This document shows positions 12,515 through 25,113 of a stretch of DNA of 64,000 nt, piece after piece. Every line of letters begins with the position of its first letter. Position 1 is the stretch's first letter. Position numbers and translations under genes: made by a program. The stretch lies in contig CALYLX010000032.1 in the NCBI GenBank assembly GCA_944990035.1, forward strand, positions 1-64,000, given 5' to 3'. The DNA is from Clitopilus passeckerianus. Taxonomy: Eukaryota; Basidiomycota; Agaricomycetes; Agaricales; Entolomataceae. A model generated the notes under the pieces. It was not told the DNA's origin. It did no database searches and was given only the letters and a program-made list of their open reading frames with translations.

Positions 12515-15500
12515 TCAGCGATCAAACGCGCCTTTTGGTAATGGTTGGGACCACCAGGCTAAACATCCACTCTTCGTCCCGGTGACAATGTACCCCTCTC
12601 TGTTGGCCCCCTCAAAAGCCTGGAAAAGGTTTCGCCGTTCAGAAGGGTATTGTTCAATCCTGGAAAGAGCTTACCGCAAACGCTTCAATGATTTCGCCTG
12701 TAAAGCCAAGGCATCCCCAAGTTCAGTTCGGTATGGAAAGCTAGCACTCCAAGGGAACCTACCTTCGTCATGTTCCAGACCACAAACGACTTCGGCGGCA
12801 TTTTGATCCCAAAGCAAAACACAATTGTCTGTGGTGCCAAACATCACCTTATCTCCTGAATTTACATGAACGGCTCCAGGCAAATTTCCAGACCGAGCTT
12901 CTGTTGCTTTGTAGGAATACGATTTCTCAACCATGCCCTGCTGATCGGACCGTCGCATGCTAACAAGGCGAGCGAAGCCACCCACTTGCGCCACTAGAAC
13001 ATGATTACCGCCGGGGCTCATATCCAACGAATTTCTTGGGAGAGTTAATGGAACCGGTCCAATCTCTAAATGGACAGTGACTTACATCCGGGATCTGAGG
13101 AATGCGTAGGCCCGGAGAGTTCCATTCGGTACATCCGAACGCCAGCTACGAGCACGTCAGCAAACGCCATCGGATGAATCATAGGAATACCCTTCTTACA
13201 GGACTCCGTCTTGGGTACCTCCAATAAGAGCCGCTCCATCCTCGATAAACTTGAGAGCAGTCACGTTCTGCCGCAATATAGACCGCTGCTTCTGCCAGTG
13301 ACCTAGAGATTACGAGTTCGTACAGACCAATAAATCGAATGCTCGATTGACATTCACCTTTCTGCCACAACCATACACTAACGCCGTCCTTTGGATATGA
13401 GACAGCGATGCGCCCGCGCTTATAAGCCAGACACACTTGTCCATCCCCTGTAGGACGCTCTCTGCCTGCATGGAATACCTTCATCCACTGCCAACTACCC
13501 GAACTGAGCGAACCCTGAGGTGAATGCAATGAGAACCAGATGCAAAATAGACAGGCAAGTGGCATACATGTCGGATCCATCGGCCTAACAGCCCATCTTC
13601 GTCTAGGCAAAGTAACACGCTGTCGTCATCCATCCATGAAAGGGCTACGACGGGTACGTCAGGTTTTATCCTAGCCAACTCATGGCGGTGTTTGCTGCTC
13701 CATATCCTAATCGTGTCGTCGGCGCCTAAGGCATCGGATTCCAAAATGGTTAGCAGTAGTCACCAACTTAGAATTCCTCAGGCTCACAAAGACAAACAAA
13801 GGAGCTGCCATCGTTGCTGAACAGAATTTTCCGCACAGCAGTGTCGCCACGACCGGTGAGGACAGAGACCTGGTTACATCGCACAGTCGGCCAGGGGAAG
13901 TCCCGTCGCCTACGTTGGCGTTTAAAGGATAGTTCTGGCGTTGGTTCGCGCTCCCGCTTGATGACGCGCCGTGTTGGTTCTGTACTGACTGTTGTTCCCG
14001 GCTTTGGTGGTAAGGGGTGATGGAGAGTTGGAAGTGTCGTACTTGGGGTGATCGCCAATGGTGTGCTCGTACTAGGTGAATCCCGAGGCCGTGATGAAGT
14101 AACTAGAGGTGGTGGTTGGATGTAAGGTTGAGAAGATGTAGACGAGCCTGTAGTCGATTAATAACAATATTCGTAGTTTCAAACAACGAGCGCATACTTG
14201 TCTGTATGGGATTGACCTGGGTGGAGTTTTTCTTCTTCCTCTTCTTTTTGCCAGAAGACTTCGCTAGGGAAGTAACAGCGCTTCCCTCCGGCTCTACCCT
14301 ATCGAGGAGTGTCTTTCCATTCTCAGGTTTTTTTTGCTCAAGCAACTGTTGCAAACCCATTGGTGCGGAGGCTGAAGGGCCAGGCGCCATTCGCTCCTTC
14401 AAAGACATATCTACGCCACATGTTGGATAATGTATGATTCCGCACAGCAAACACACTTACCTGACAGTATGGGGGCTGCATTTGCCACCGTTGATGGCGT
14501 TCGAGGAATTTTGAGAGAAACTGTCTTTGATGCCGGTGGATCCACTTGCATTGGGCTCCGTGCCTCGGTAGGTGTAGCCACCTTGACCGTTGCTCTAGGC
14601 GGCCCACCGTCGCCAACAACACGCTTCCATTTACTCTGAGGGGGAGGAACAGGAGGAGGTTCTAGAAGGGGAGGTGGGGGGAGATCGATAGGTTCGAGCT
14701 TGATGGCTATGATCTCTTCCTTGGACAGAGGAGGCGCGGGTGTGGGGTGCGAAACGACGCCATTAGTCGTTGGTGCCGTTCCATTCACTTGTTTTTGGCC
14801 CCATTTCGGTCCAATAACCACACGCTTCTTAGCAACCGATGGCGGGATCAACGCGTTCGGTCCTAAACTTGGAGCTACTTTCAGCACTCGTTGTGGTGCA
14901 GAGGGTCGAATACCCAGAGGGTTTGAAGATAGCCCATTGTTTATATGCGCTATCTCCTTGGGTGCAGGAGGTGGGGTTCCCGGTTTCGCATGAGAAATTG
15001 CTGGAGAAGCAGGCCGAGAGCCTTGGTTCGTGTTAAAGGCTGCCATCATCGCCCTTGGACCCTTCGGTATGACAGGAGCCTTTGTGAGAGGTGCTGCCGC
15101 TGCCGCTGGGGTTGCAGCTGGTGTCGGCCGCTCGTAGATAACTTTGCGTGCAGGTTCAGGCTCTGTTGATGCAGGTTCGAAGCTCAGCGGAATTGGCATG
15201 TCAAGTTCTTCCATCTTAACCTGAATTGATTTGCCGGGCTGGTCAAATCGAGAGGGCTTGCGGGGTGATCTTCTGGGAGGCGGGACAGAAGGAGGCGGCG
15301 GAGGAAGAGTCTTTGAAGGTGGTGGTGGTGCTTTTGACGTTGATGCAACTGGAGGAGGAACCTAGGCAAAAGATTGAAAACGCGTCGGACATTTTCAGCG
15401 CATACGCTTACCTCCTTCGTTGGCGGGGACTTTGTCGATTCCTCCCTAGCGTTGGCGTTACTATTGATACCCACAAAATCCGAGACATAGCCAGCAGATA

Positions 15501-16950
15501 CGAATGGGTTCGCAAAAACTGGTTTTCGATTAGTGGTTGGCGCAGGTTGAGAGGAAAGTGGTTTTGGTTTCTCAGGTATCTTCATAACGGTGCTTGGTGT
15601 TGACCAAGAAATTGTTTCCTCCACTGGCTCTGCCTTGATGAAGGGCAGGACGATAGGTTGGGCATTTTGTAGTGGTATCTATTATTCAGGTTAGCTATAG
15701 ACTTCCCGAGATCGACCAGGAACGTGATCAAGAGGAAGTCACTCAACAGGCTTGGAGTTCTGAGCGGTGAAAGATGTCAGGGGTGGCGCCGGAGATGGTG
15801 AAAGTACAAGGGAGCCAATCATTTCGGGAACCAAAGTCGGTGAAAACTCAGGGGTTTGGACTGGCGACTCGAGATCCATAGGAGAAGGGCTTCTGTCCTA
15901 GACGTAGAGACGTAGATATACAACTCGGTCGGAAACGCGTATTCAAGAAAAGTAAGTGGCCAAACCTCAATTACTGTGATAGACTGCTCTGTGCTGTTCG
16001 CCGTCAAGGGAGGCTTCGTGTCCTTCGCCGAAGTTGAAGGTATCCGGGTGGTTTGGGTATCTGCAAGTTTCGTGATTGGTATGGGATCGGTTTGTGAGTC
16101 CATAGTTTTGTGCAGAGGCTGAGCCTGGACCTGAAGAGACGCGTAGGTTGGTCTAGCCTGCGCTGATGCAGTGAGATATTCAGGCTGAGCCTGAATGCCA
16201 ATCTCTGAACGATTGATTGGCTGAATGGGAGGTACTTGAGGTAATATTTAGCCTTATTTCTGGAGAACGTAAATGGGGGAGAGGCCGACCTATCACCTGT
16301 GGTTCCTCGATTTTCGTCCTCATCCAAGCCTTTCGCATTTTGGGAGGCATAGCGATCGGTGGGGGTGTAGGTAGTCGTTTAGGTTCTGGGGGTATTTGGG
16401 CTGCCTCATCCTCTTCTTTTGATCCTCCTTCATCACCTTCCAGCACGATAGGGTGGTTGTCGAACTCGTTTGATTCTATAGAGAGTAGGATCTCTTTGCC
16501 TGGTTTGACCTCGATTCGCTTGGCTGCGAATAAGCTAAAACGAACGACTGAAGTTCGCTGACTGCCGTCACCCCTATCTTCAGATACCACTACACGCCTT
16601 AGGATGACGTGCGGCTTCTGCGTCGACCCATGAGGAGTAAAACGAACAGGTCCTTTCAGGCCCAAGACGGAAGCAACTGAGAGCGTCACTATGTTTCCAC
16701 CATCTTTTGAAGCTTCTGGAGACATTGAGGACTGGACTACGCCTTTACAAGAGTCGTTTGGGACGGCCCTTTGGGTGGCCAGATACTTGCAATGTGCTGT
16801 GGTGAGTTGGATGTGTTGTGCAAGTTGCGAGGCTAAGTCCAAATCTGCAGCGTCGTGTGACAGAATGTGTGACGGGCCTGTTTCCTGCCATAACGAACAC
16901 GATTTTACTCAGCGCCAAATCCAGACCTCCTCATGCCCGTTAAAGTCCAC
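12515..16950 (-). CDS. Large disordered protein with C-terminal WD40 repeats
   Basis: A long multi-exon gene of roughly 1,250 codons. The N-terminal part contains GGNIVTLSVASVLGLKGPVR and an ordered region with LFAAKRIEVKPGKEILLSIE, not recognised. The middle is a long Pro/Ser/Thr/Lys-rich disordered segment (about 16400 down to 13950) with polyproline and poly-lysine runs. The C-terminal third is a beta-propeller: VSVLTGRGDTAVRKILFSND, DDTIRIWSSKHRHELARI, VALSWMDDDSVLLCLDEDG, MFGTTDNCVLLWDQNAAEVV and a last blade ending WWSQPLPKGAFDR. Splicing at about 14150-14200 joins the disordered part to the propeller in one frame, which argues for one gene. The true start is unresolved: the frame is open through VDFNGHEE near 16930-16950, but no in-frame ATG is obvious. 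Possible roles are scaffold or chromatin-type functions; none can be assigned. Confidence 0.65.
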
Positions 16951-17099
16951 GATGACACAAGAGAGAAGGGAGAAGCACCTCCAGGTTGCATAGATACACT
17001 GTTGATATTTACAGAAGGTATTTGACTCCGATGACTATGACATTGTAACCAGGACGAGGTTATACCAAATGGTGAACTTCAACAATCTCAGGCTTTCGG

Positions 17100-18053
17100 T
17101 CATTGTGGAAAGCTATCTTTCACTTCGGGAACACCATTCTTCCATTTAACACCCGCAGCAGCCGCAACCTCCATAGCCATTATCCTCACCGCCCGAGTCT
17201 CCTCAAAAGATGCACCATTCCTCCTCGCCCCATCGAGATGCCACTGGATCTGCCTTGGACTATCACTCGCAATGAGAGCCGAAACCAGCATGTACGATGT
17301 TTCTATCGGTGTGAGAACGCCTGCATAGCCATATACTAGGCCATATCCAATGGTTGTGGAAAACCAAGCTGCATGAGAGTCAGGCATAGCTACGGTAAGG
17401 AAGACATGCGCCTCACCAAGGTCGGGGTATGCAGATTCCAGTAGGTTATTTACCGAGTCTGCAGTACTGCCGTAGACCGTCCTGAAGAGGTCGTCACCGA
17501 CTTTGTTGTGTTCCTGTATTGTCATGTCTACCTTCCTGATGCACACAATAGTCAGAAACCGCAACCAACGCCTTTGGCAAACGCAGGAGGGAAATCGCTA
17601 CCTCATAAGTTTGTCATCTTGTAGCTCTTTTGGCGTTACATTGTGTAATTCAACCAGGCTGTTAATAGTCTATTATCGTTCCGTCGAGTTAGACGTTTAC
17701 AAGCAGAATGAAAAGAGCACGTTGGACGCACCCGAGGATAGCCGGACGTCAATCCGGCCTTGAATATCGCATCCCTCATCTTCCTGGCAAGTAGCAGCCG
17801 TTCCTCTTGAGGTGCATTGTCTGCCTGAAGCTCCTTCAAGGCGTGCTTGAATACGAAAGGAACTTCATCGCAGGCGTTGCTTCCGCAGAGCGAAACCGCC
17901 GTGACGATGTACCAAGGATTGTCTAAAATGAGAAAACGTAATTCAAGGCGTCCTTTGCGTGAATACACTGTTGTTGCACTTACATTTCCGAGACTTTCGT
18001 GGATAAATTTCTTTCAGGCGGTTGAGAAAAGCGGAGGTCGCGATTTTGGCCAT
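17100..18053 (-). CDS. AhpD-like / carboxymuconolactone decarboxylase-fold protein
   Basis: Spliced product of about 240 residues beginning MAKIATSAFLNRLKEIYPRK. The C-terminal half is all-helical with VYGSTADSVNNLLESAYPDL, GYGLVYGYAGVLTPIETSY and ALIASDSPRQIQWHLDGARR. The last is the helix pattern of the AhpD-like superfamily, which includes carboxymuconolactone decarboxylases and peroxidase-like proteins. The CxxC redox pair of true AhpD enzymes is absent; the corresponding helix reads EETRAVRIMAMEVAAAAGV. Introns near 17960, 17700 and 17570 are in phase if the second acceptor is ATAG before ACTATTAAC. It may be a hydrolase or stress-related protein. Catalytic function is unknown. Confidence 0.6.
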
Positions 18054-19096
18054 GGTTCGGCTCAAGGAGAAGAAGCTTTATTACGTTGAGTGCGTCCGTT
18101 AACCGTCAATACCAAGCAATCCCCGTCGATGGTCCGCTGAGATGGTTGTTGTTCATTTGCGTGGAACATGGCGAAGGTAAAGGGTAGTTCAGGTTGGAGT
18201 TGATGGATCGATGAGCCGAAGACGCAGTAGACCGAAATGAAATCGTACTAAATACATAATGGTTGACGTTGGCAGTGACTTCCATCTTCCGCACGACTAG
18301 AACACCTTCTTGTGAGGCCTGCTACCTTCATGAATCATGTCCAACGATGAGAAACCAGGAGAGTAGCGCCCAAATGCCGCTATTGGTATTGGCTGTCCTG
18401 ATTGGCTACCTTCACCAAGCCCAGACTGGGTCTGTTCTGGGGACGATTCGGCTGCATTCTGTTGTGGCATTTCTCCTTCACTGACTCGTCTGTGCGACAG
18501 CCAAACCAGGCTATCCTACTTGATTGGCCTCTCATTGAAAAGCCAGCCAATTGCTGTACGCTATCCAAATCATATGCAGATTCCTCCCCAACTAATAGTT
18601 GGCAGACAGGTATGAGCGTCTTGTGACTGCCTTCCCCGCAGTTCATTTAGCACGAGAAATTGCCGCCGGCTTCTCCTCATTCCGAGCTGTCTCCCCCGGG
18701 CGACTGTGAAGGCATCTTTTTTGTCTTTCCCCTAGCTCTTGCACCGACTTCCTGAGTCCGGGCCACGGAAACCTTCCACCATCGCATTGGACGTCCCCCT
18801 ATGAAACTATCTCTTCCCTTTAAACACCAGGGCCTCGAATCAGCCTCAATACCCCTTGACCAACGTTCGCGTTCTTCAGTTTACCCAAAAATCACGTCAG
18901 ACGTGTATGGCGTTTCAAGATCAATTCCGACATCTCCACTCAGGACAAGAATTGCTCCCGTAGCTGCAGCACAGTCGATCAAAGTCGATTCCACCAATCA
19001 TCGCTCAGGATATGTTTTCACATGCTGATGACCCCCTGCTAAACGAAGGAGCTGTCGTCCCCAAACCAAACCTTTATCGTGGCCCCGTGGGGAACA
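18054..19096. other. Intergenic, divergent promoter region
   Basis: About 1 kb between the AhpD-like gene (minus) and the P450 gene (plus). It is C/T-rich towards the P450 end. Open stretches at 18263-18484 and 18801-19028 (plus) and 18380-18646 (minus) give low-complexity or improbable proteins. No structured element seen. Confidence 0.45.
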
Positions 19097-19104
19097 TATA
19101 ATAA
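19097..19104 (+). promoter_or_regulatory. TATA-like element of the P450 gene
   Basis: TATAATAA lies 55-60 nt upstream of the preferred ATG at 19159. It also makes an upstream in-frame ATG at 19113 unlikely as the start. Confidence 0.4.
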
Positions 19105-19158
19105 CATGCCTTCCAGGCAGATCCATTCCCCAGGTCTTCCTTTCGACAAAGAATCATC

Positions 19159-21483
19159 ATGTCACCAACTGTCTTTGCACAGTTTACCGAGAGCTCGAGC
19201 CAGATTCTGTACGATTATCGGTTCCTCATCTATGGCAGTCTCGCGTCTATTGGTCAGTAGTCTTTATTGTCTGTTTTGGAGCGCCTCGCTGAAGAGAACA
19301 CTACGACTAGGCGCCGTAACATGGCACGCCATCTACAAGTTGATTCTTTACCCCCGATATTTCTCTCCTCTACGGAAGGTACCCGGTCCGCCTGTTGGCG
19401 AGATCATAAACGGACAATTCCCGGCGATTATCAAAGGAGAGGCTGGTATTCCTCAACGGCAGTGGGTGAAGGACCACGGCCCTGTCGTTCGCGTTGTTGG
19501 TCCTATTGGGATCGAGAGGCTCATCTTCACCAATGCATCCGCTCTGCACAAGATTCTTTGCAGTGACTGGGTCGACTATCCTCGGGTAAGAAGGAGATTC
19601 GGCGCCTAGCCATTGCGATATTAAACTTTCTACAATATAGCCTGGCTTCATGCGCCACACCCTCGGTCTCGTCGCGGGCTACGGTCTCCTGACTGTTACA
19701 GGCAATGAGCATAAGCAAATGCGCCGGGCTATGAATCCAGCTTTCTCGATCCCAAGTCTCATGGCTCGTGCGCATTCCTGGAACTATCCTCAGGAGTATT
19801 CTACTTACCCTCTCTTCTCTAGAAACTGACATGTACTACGACTCAATCAACGGGTAAGTGGCCATTATCTCCCATTCTGCAGGTCCACTAATAGTTCCCC
19901 AGCCTGCTAGACATCTTGCAGAACGAGATTGACTCCTCCGAAAAGCCTGAGGCAGGAAAGATCATCACTATGTATGAGTGGAGTACGTGGCCGATCTAGC
20001 ATGTTGTCGTTGTCCACTCACTTACTCTAACCCCCTTTTCGCAGTGAGCAAGGTCACCCTCGACATCATCTGTGAAACCGCTTTCGGCTACACCGCAGAC
20101 TCCCTCCATAACCCTCATAATGAACTCGCCGAGGCCTACCATAACCTCATCAGTCTCCAATCTGGTCCCAACCTTGCTCGGCTGGTCGCAACACTCGTCA
20201 TTCCAGGAATGCCCAAATTACTTGCTTCAGACTGGGCGTACAGACATAGGGAGCTGTTCAGCAAAATTCCCGGCGCCGGTATGTTGCCCATTCTTCATGG
20301 TTATTTGTCCAGATACTCATCATGATTTGAACGAAAGGCCCTCTCGAAGTAATGCTTGATTCGATGCACAGGATAAAGAAGGTTTCTGCTAAACTCCTTG
20401 AGGAGAAGATGCGGGATTCTGCTGTTGCTTCCTCCGACACCGAGGCGAAGCGCGATGTTATGAGCTTGCTTGTCCGCGCACGGAAGCAGGAGATGGATCA
20501 AGTAAACGGAGGGTATGCTATGAGTGATGACATGATGATGCAGCAAGTGGTAAGAATACTCCCTCGTCAAAACCTTTTACAATCTCTAAACACTCGGCTT
20601 TAGTTGACGTTCTTGGGTGCCGGGCATGAAACGACTGCTTCCGGATTGACATGGGTACGTGAACCTACCCACTGTCGGGAAGAACCCGCCTCACACTTCC
20701 CTACAGACTCTGTGGCTGCTCGCGAATGATCTCAAATGCCAGTCCAAGCTCCGCGAGGAAGTGTCCCCTCTCTTCGCCGAGCCAGGTGCCCGACCCGACT
20801 ACAGGAGCCTCAAAGATCTCGAGTGGCTTGATTGCGTTGTGTTAGTATTCCCTTTGGCTCGACAACATTCCCTGTGTTGACGGGACATACTTAGCATGGA
20901 GTCTCTCCGCGTCCTGCCACCCGTACCGATGACCTTCCGAATGGCCGGAAAAACTGACTACATCGACGGTGTTTTGGTTCCGAAAGGCACCATGTTCTAC
21001 ATTCCCGTAAGCAATCCCCAAATAGGCTAATCCGGCTCCACCGTACTCATTGTTGGCATTAGATTCGCGTGGTCAACACGTGGAAAGAGATCTGGGGTGA
21101 AGATGCTGAAGAGTGCGTCATTTCTCCATCTTCGTGTTCTCGATGACTTCTAACATCTTTACCCAACCAAGATTCAAGCCCGCCCGATGGCTCAACCTCC
21201 CACCGAAGTACAGCTCTATCACATCGGTCCTTTCCTTCCTCGCTGGCCCACACGCCTGCATCGGAAAGACAATGGCTATCATGGAGATGAAGGCTGTCCT
21301 TGCCGCTCTGATTGCTAGGTTTGAGTTCGAGCCTGCCTTTGCTGGCCAGAACATTACACCTACTGCTGCTGTTACCATGAGTGAGCGCATCTTTTAGTTG
21401 TTCACAAGAAAAGATGCTGATGACTCTTTTTAGAACCCAAGGACGGCCTCCCCCTCCGGGTACGCGCAGTTAAACATGCATAA
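19159..21483 (+). CDS. Cytochrome P450 monooxygenase
   Basis: A membrane-anchored haem monooxygenase of roughly 520 residues. The preferred start MSPTVFAQFTESSSQILYDY is in frame if a 58-nt intron (19255-19312, acceptor ACTAG) is removed. This leads into GAVTWHAIYKLILYPRYFSP and the proline hinge VPGPP. The I-helix oxygen-activation motif is FLGAGHETTASGLTW, the ExxR motif is ESLRVLPPVPMTFR, and the haem-binding loop is FLAGPHACIGKTMAIMEMK, with Cys as fifth ligand and His in place of the common Arg two residues before it. About a dozen short GT-AG introns split the gene. The CYP family cannot be named from sequence alone. The substrate could be a xenobiotic or a secondary metabolite; no biosynthetic cluster surrounds it, so a stand-alone role is more likely. 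Confidence 0.92.
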
Positions 21484-21604
21484 GAGCGTTCATCCGTCGG
21501 CAAGGAAGTTGTTATGATATCTAGACTTTGAATTGGCTTTCCCGTGAAATTTGGTACCATACATCAGAAGCTTAAAGTATATAGTATATACACGTTCGAC
21601 AATT

Positions 21605-22021
21605 CTAGGTTTTCCTTGCATTCATTGAGTAGTGCGCCTGCGATCTCGCTGACAGAAATTTGCTGAGCCAGTTGTATCTCAAGGCAGCCTTCCGCTCAAA
21701 GTTTTCAGCCTCCGGTTTGGAGTTGAGCCAACTGCAAAGAAAGGTCAACCCGAACGGTTTAGGGTAAACATACCGATGAGTTCGAGATTTCCTCAATACG
21801 CACTGCGCTCATTCCGAGTCGGTCGTTGTCAGGAGGTACCCATGATGCACCTCATCGAAACGGCCTGAGATGACTGGCGTCGGGCATCTACCTGGTGTGA
21901 CCGGGATAGGCCTTTTAAGAAAGAATGGCCCCCAGAGACCGAAAGGGATGCAGCAGTACATGCAGTGTGCAATTGTGACTTGATGTGGCTCTCCTTGAGA
22001 TAAACAGCAAAGTCGATGCAT
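21605..22021 (-). CDS. Possible small basic protein gene
   Basis: Three exons can be joined in phase. The first begins MHRLCCLSQGEPHQVTIAHC and contains CIPFGLWGPFFLKRPIPVTP. The middle one encodes QCVLRKSRTHR. The last encodes WLNSKPEAENFERKAALRYN and ends SMNARKT. The product would be about 95 residues with one hydrophobic segment and a basic tail. I do not recognise it. Codon flow in the first and last exons looks protein-like, but the middle exon and its acceptor are weak, and two other frames through the same exons remain open. Confidence 0.3.
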
Positions 22022-22283
22022 CACGATTGAGCCTCAAGGAAGAAGCAATAGGAATCCGACTATCCCTTGCTTTTTCCCGAGCTCGGGAATTCAGTTCTTA
22101 GTGGGCCATTGAAGAGTCGACGTCCAAAGTGCCCCAAGCCTAGTATACCTCATTATTGGCTGTCGTGGATTCATGATCAAGTATTGACGGTCCTCGGAAA
22201 ATGTGGAGAGGTGCAAGTGCTAAAAGGGGTTACGAGCCATCCACCACCTACAAGTTGACGGTTACGACTTTCTAAGCCCAGCC

Positions 22284-23051
22284 ATGTCGGACTCTCGTCT
22301 TGATTATGCCTCTCTAGAGTCGTCCTCGAGGTACTACTAAACTCTTGATACATGTTTATTTTGTGCTAATGGTTTTTACAGATGGAAGAACCTACCGCCA
22401 CCACCAGGCTTCTCCAAAGCACTGGCATCTTCCGTACGTCTCGTCCTCACTTCCAAGCATAACAGGCTTCTAAACCTCGTATTCCTCTGATTCACCTTGC
22501 TGTACAAACAGTCGAAGACACCTTCCAAACGTATCACCCCTGGTTCCTATGATGCCCTCAAAGAAAAACGAGCATGGGACCATGCTATCGGGCCAGCAAA
22601 ACAACTCCCCATGCAAGCTTTCATGTTATACATGTCCGGCGGGGGCGTCCAGATATTCAGTATGGGAATAGTATTCATGTTGCTACTATCGCCATTCAAG
22701 AGTATTGCCGGGATGAATGAGGGTGAGTTTTGCCTTCCTTTGCAGCAATGACATCGCTCTGACAAACAGTTCTACACTCGGTAGCTTTCGTTCCTTTCGC
22801 ACCTTCGACTGCATCAAACCCTAAGGCCACCACGACTTTGATATTGCAGAAGATTGTGTTCATACTGTGTAACTTGCTTACTCTTGGTGTTGGGCTTTGG
22901 AAGTGTCGGTCAATGGGGCTGTTGCCCACAGGTTCTGGGGATTGGTTGGCGTTTGAGACACGTGGATTGGTATGTTCTTCTTGCGTCTTTTCTGGAACGT
23001 TGACATTGAGCTAGGTTTATCCAATAGGCACCCGAAGTATCGTTGTTGTAG
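22284..23051 (+). CDS. EMC4: ER membrane protein complex subunit 4
   Basis: EMC4 (DUF1077, TMEM85 family) is a core subunit of the ER membrane complex, which inserts tail-anchored and multipass proteins. The product starts MSDSRLDYASLESSSRWKNL, contains the conserved block ALKEKRAWDHAIGPAKQLPM and two membrane segments, MLYMSGGGVQIFSMGIVFM and KIVFILCNLLTLGVGLWKC. It ends with the family signature MGLLPTGSGDWLAFETR and APEVSLL. Four introns interrupt it, all GT-AG and in phase. Length of about 170-180 residues matches the family. Confidence 0.93.
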
Positions 23052-23274
23052 TTGTATGCTACACATGTACGCTGAGGCATTCAATAATCATGCGATACCC
23101 ACGAAATCATTCACACGCACTCCTTAAGTGTGAGTACAGGCTGACGAGCAAATATCTATTCATACAAGTAAAGTTGGAATTTTCATGCATATATCCAATA
23201 GTTTTTGAATCAAGAACGGAAAAGGAAAGATACGTATTGTAAAGGTCGAGAAAGTGGCCAACACTTTCAGCATA

Positions 23275-24504
23275 TCAGACAGCAGGTGCATCAACCGCCA
23301 TTGCTTCTGCTGCCGGAGCTTCACCTTCGGTTTTTGCAGGGGGTTTGGACTCTTCAAACAGGCCCAGCTCCATTGCTTCCTGGAAGGTGTAAATCCTTGG
23401 TGTGGGCTCCCAATCAAGATAAGCTACGCAAATGCCATTGAGTCAATTCCTGCCAACCACGAAGAATCCAGAAGTACTCACTAACGGGCATTTCCTCATC
23501 TGGAAACTCCATAGCCAGATCCCACAAATCATCCTCGATGAACTTCTTGCTCGACACAGGGAGAGTGAACTGCACGAGTCTGGGATCGATGATCTCCCTC
23601 AACGCCTTGGCGGCAGGTGTCGTTCTTGCCCGCAGATCGTTCAGCATTACGACCACGGATTGGATTTGATGGCTATTGAGCTGATCATCTGCCTGGTTCT
23701 CGGCACCTTCCTCACTAGAGGCCTTGCCCAGAATACGTTTGACTTTGGGCACACAGGCGTCGTTCTCGGGGTTGAGAGCCCAGTGTGTCAGGCGGGGGAA
23801 GCGGGAGAATGGGACCTTGTATCCGTTCGTGATGGCAAGGTGGGTCACACGGAGGATGCCCATGGGGTCTCCGTTAGGCCCAGGTGCAGGGTTAGGCGTC
23901 TTCAACAGCTCGGTAAGGTTCTCCTGTGAGATGAATAGCCTCTCCAGTGCCAAAGGCTGAATGTACTCGTACACCTTTGGAGGCCCAATTTTTTCAGCCG
24001 AGTTCCCTGCATTGTCGTCGTCATCGTCATCCTGGACTGCACCGTACTGATTATCGCGGCGCATGGTGAAGGTGGCGTAACATCCGAAGTTGGTGACACC
24101 GGTGCAGACGTTGAGGACGGGGAGGACAGAGTCAACTGTGAAGCTGCTGCCTTCGAAGTGGAGGGACTTGACGTGCTCGGCGAAGAAGGAGGCTGGGCGG
24201 ACAGCGATGGTGCGTTTGAATTTGGAGAGGGGGTCACCTTCGGGGTCGGAGGAGTCGAACCGGTGGCAGGTGAAGATGATTTCGCGGTAGATGATGTGCT
24301 CGATCCTTTCAGGAGGTCAACTCTATATCTTGGGTAGTTGAAAACACCTTACCAGCGCTGGACGTCTTTCGATACGAGGGTCAGTTTAGGCGCCAGAAGA
24401 GGGTACTGATAGGCTATAATCTCTAGGATGTCGCGCTTTAGATCTTCGGGCAAAGGACCGAAGAGACCAGCCCGGTATGGTTGCCAGCGATAGTTGATAC
24501 CCAT
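23275..24504 (-). CDS. F-box-like hypothetical protein
   Basis: Starts MGINYRWQPYRAGLFGPLPE, then LKRDILEIIAYQYPLLAPKL and LVSKDVQRWIEHIIYREIIF. This resembles the N-terminal F-box-like helix pattern found in large Agaricomycete families. The central part reads FFAEHVKSLHFEG and VLPVLNVCTGVTNFGCYATF, as in the leucine-rich stretch after such F-boxes. Beyond that, an acidic segment with a run of five Asp is followed by LALERLFISQENLTELLKTP. The C-terminus is AYLDWEPTPRIYTFQEAMEL and an Ala/Pro/Glu-rich tail. The introns near 24350 and 23480 are in phase. It may be a ubiquitin-ligase adaptor, but the partner is unknown and the F-box match is weak. Confidence 0.65.
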
Positions 24505-25113
24505 GCCAATACACTAGACTCAAGATTTATGCGCAATCTGGGCGAGAACAAGACGGTATCGAGTCAACTAAAAGTGTTGTTGGCCCTTGGGCAGTTCCCA
24601 TCACGATATTGCTGTTGAATAGACCTCGGCAACGGAGAAAATATCTGATAAGATTAGATCGTGAAGATCCTTCATTTTCCAACGCTCAATTTGCGAGAAC
24701 GTGTCAATTGTATACGCGGGCATGCGCAGCACTTTTGTCTCTACGCCTTCCACGCAATGCACCAAAATGTCAATGCTTCGTTGACTTGCTTGCATCCGGG
24801 CCCACTCCTCGCGTGCTTAGTCCTGACCCGTAGCACGGCAGGGTTTCCAATGATTATTGTCATTACCACACAGCATAATAGGGCCAAAGGCTTTCAAGGC
24901 TGTCGGCGTGGAAATTTTACGACGACAGGGCTCGTAGTGCCTCCAGAACTGCCTCCGCCACTGTCACTAAAATGAGAGGATATTGCTGACGTAATATGAC
25001 ATATGAGGCTAATTGCCAAGGCACTTTGGCCTGGATATCGCAGTCCAAGGCAGTGCTCTCCAGGTTCTTCTTAAAGGGCCTTGTCTGCCCAATCTTCAGC
25101 TCATTCCTTAACG
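24505..25113. other. Divergent promoter region, no gene seen
   Basis: Lies between the F-box-like gene (minus) and the spartin gene (plus). A minus-strand open stretch at 24601-24795 (MQASQRSIDILVHCVEGVE and onward) looks mildly protein-like, but I could not join it to other exons. Confidence 0.4.

Noticed and set aside
12438..12806. Plus-strand open frame antisense to the end of the WD40 gene
   Set aside because: It overlaps well-supported coding exons on the minus strand and has no family character.
19113..19158. Upstream in-frame ATG giving a longer P450 N-terminus
   Set aside because: It would lie only about 10 nt after the TATA-like element and yields an Arg/His-rich start without an anchor. 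The ATG at 19159 with a 58-nt intron gives a typical P450 beginning.
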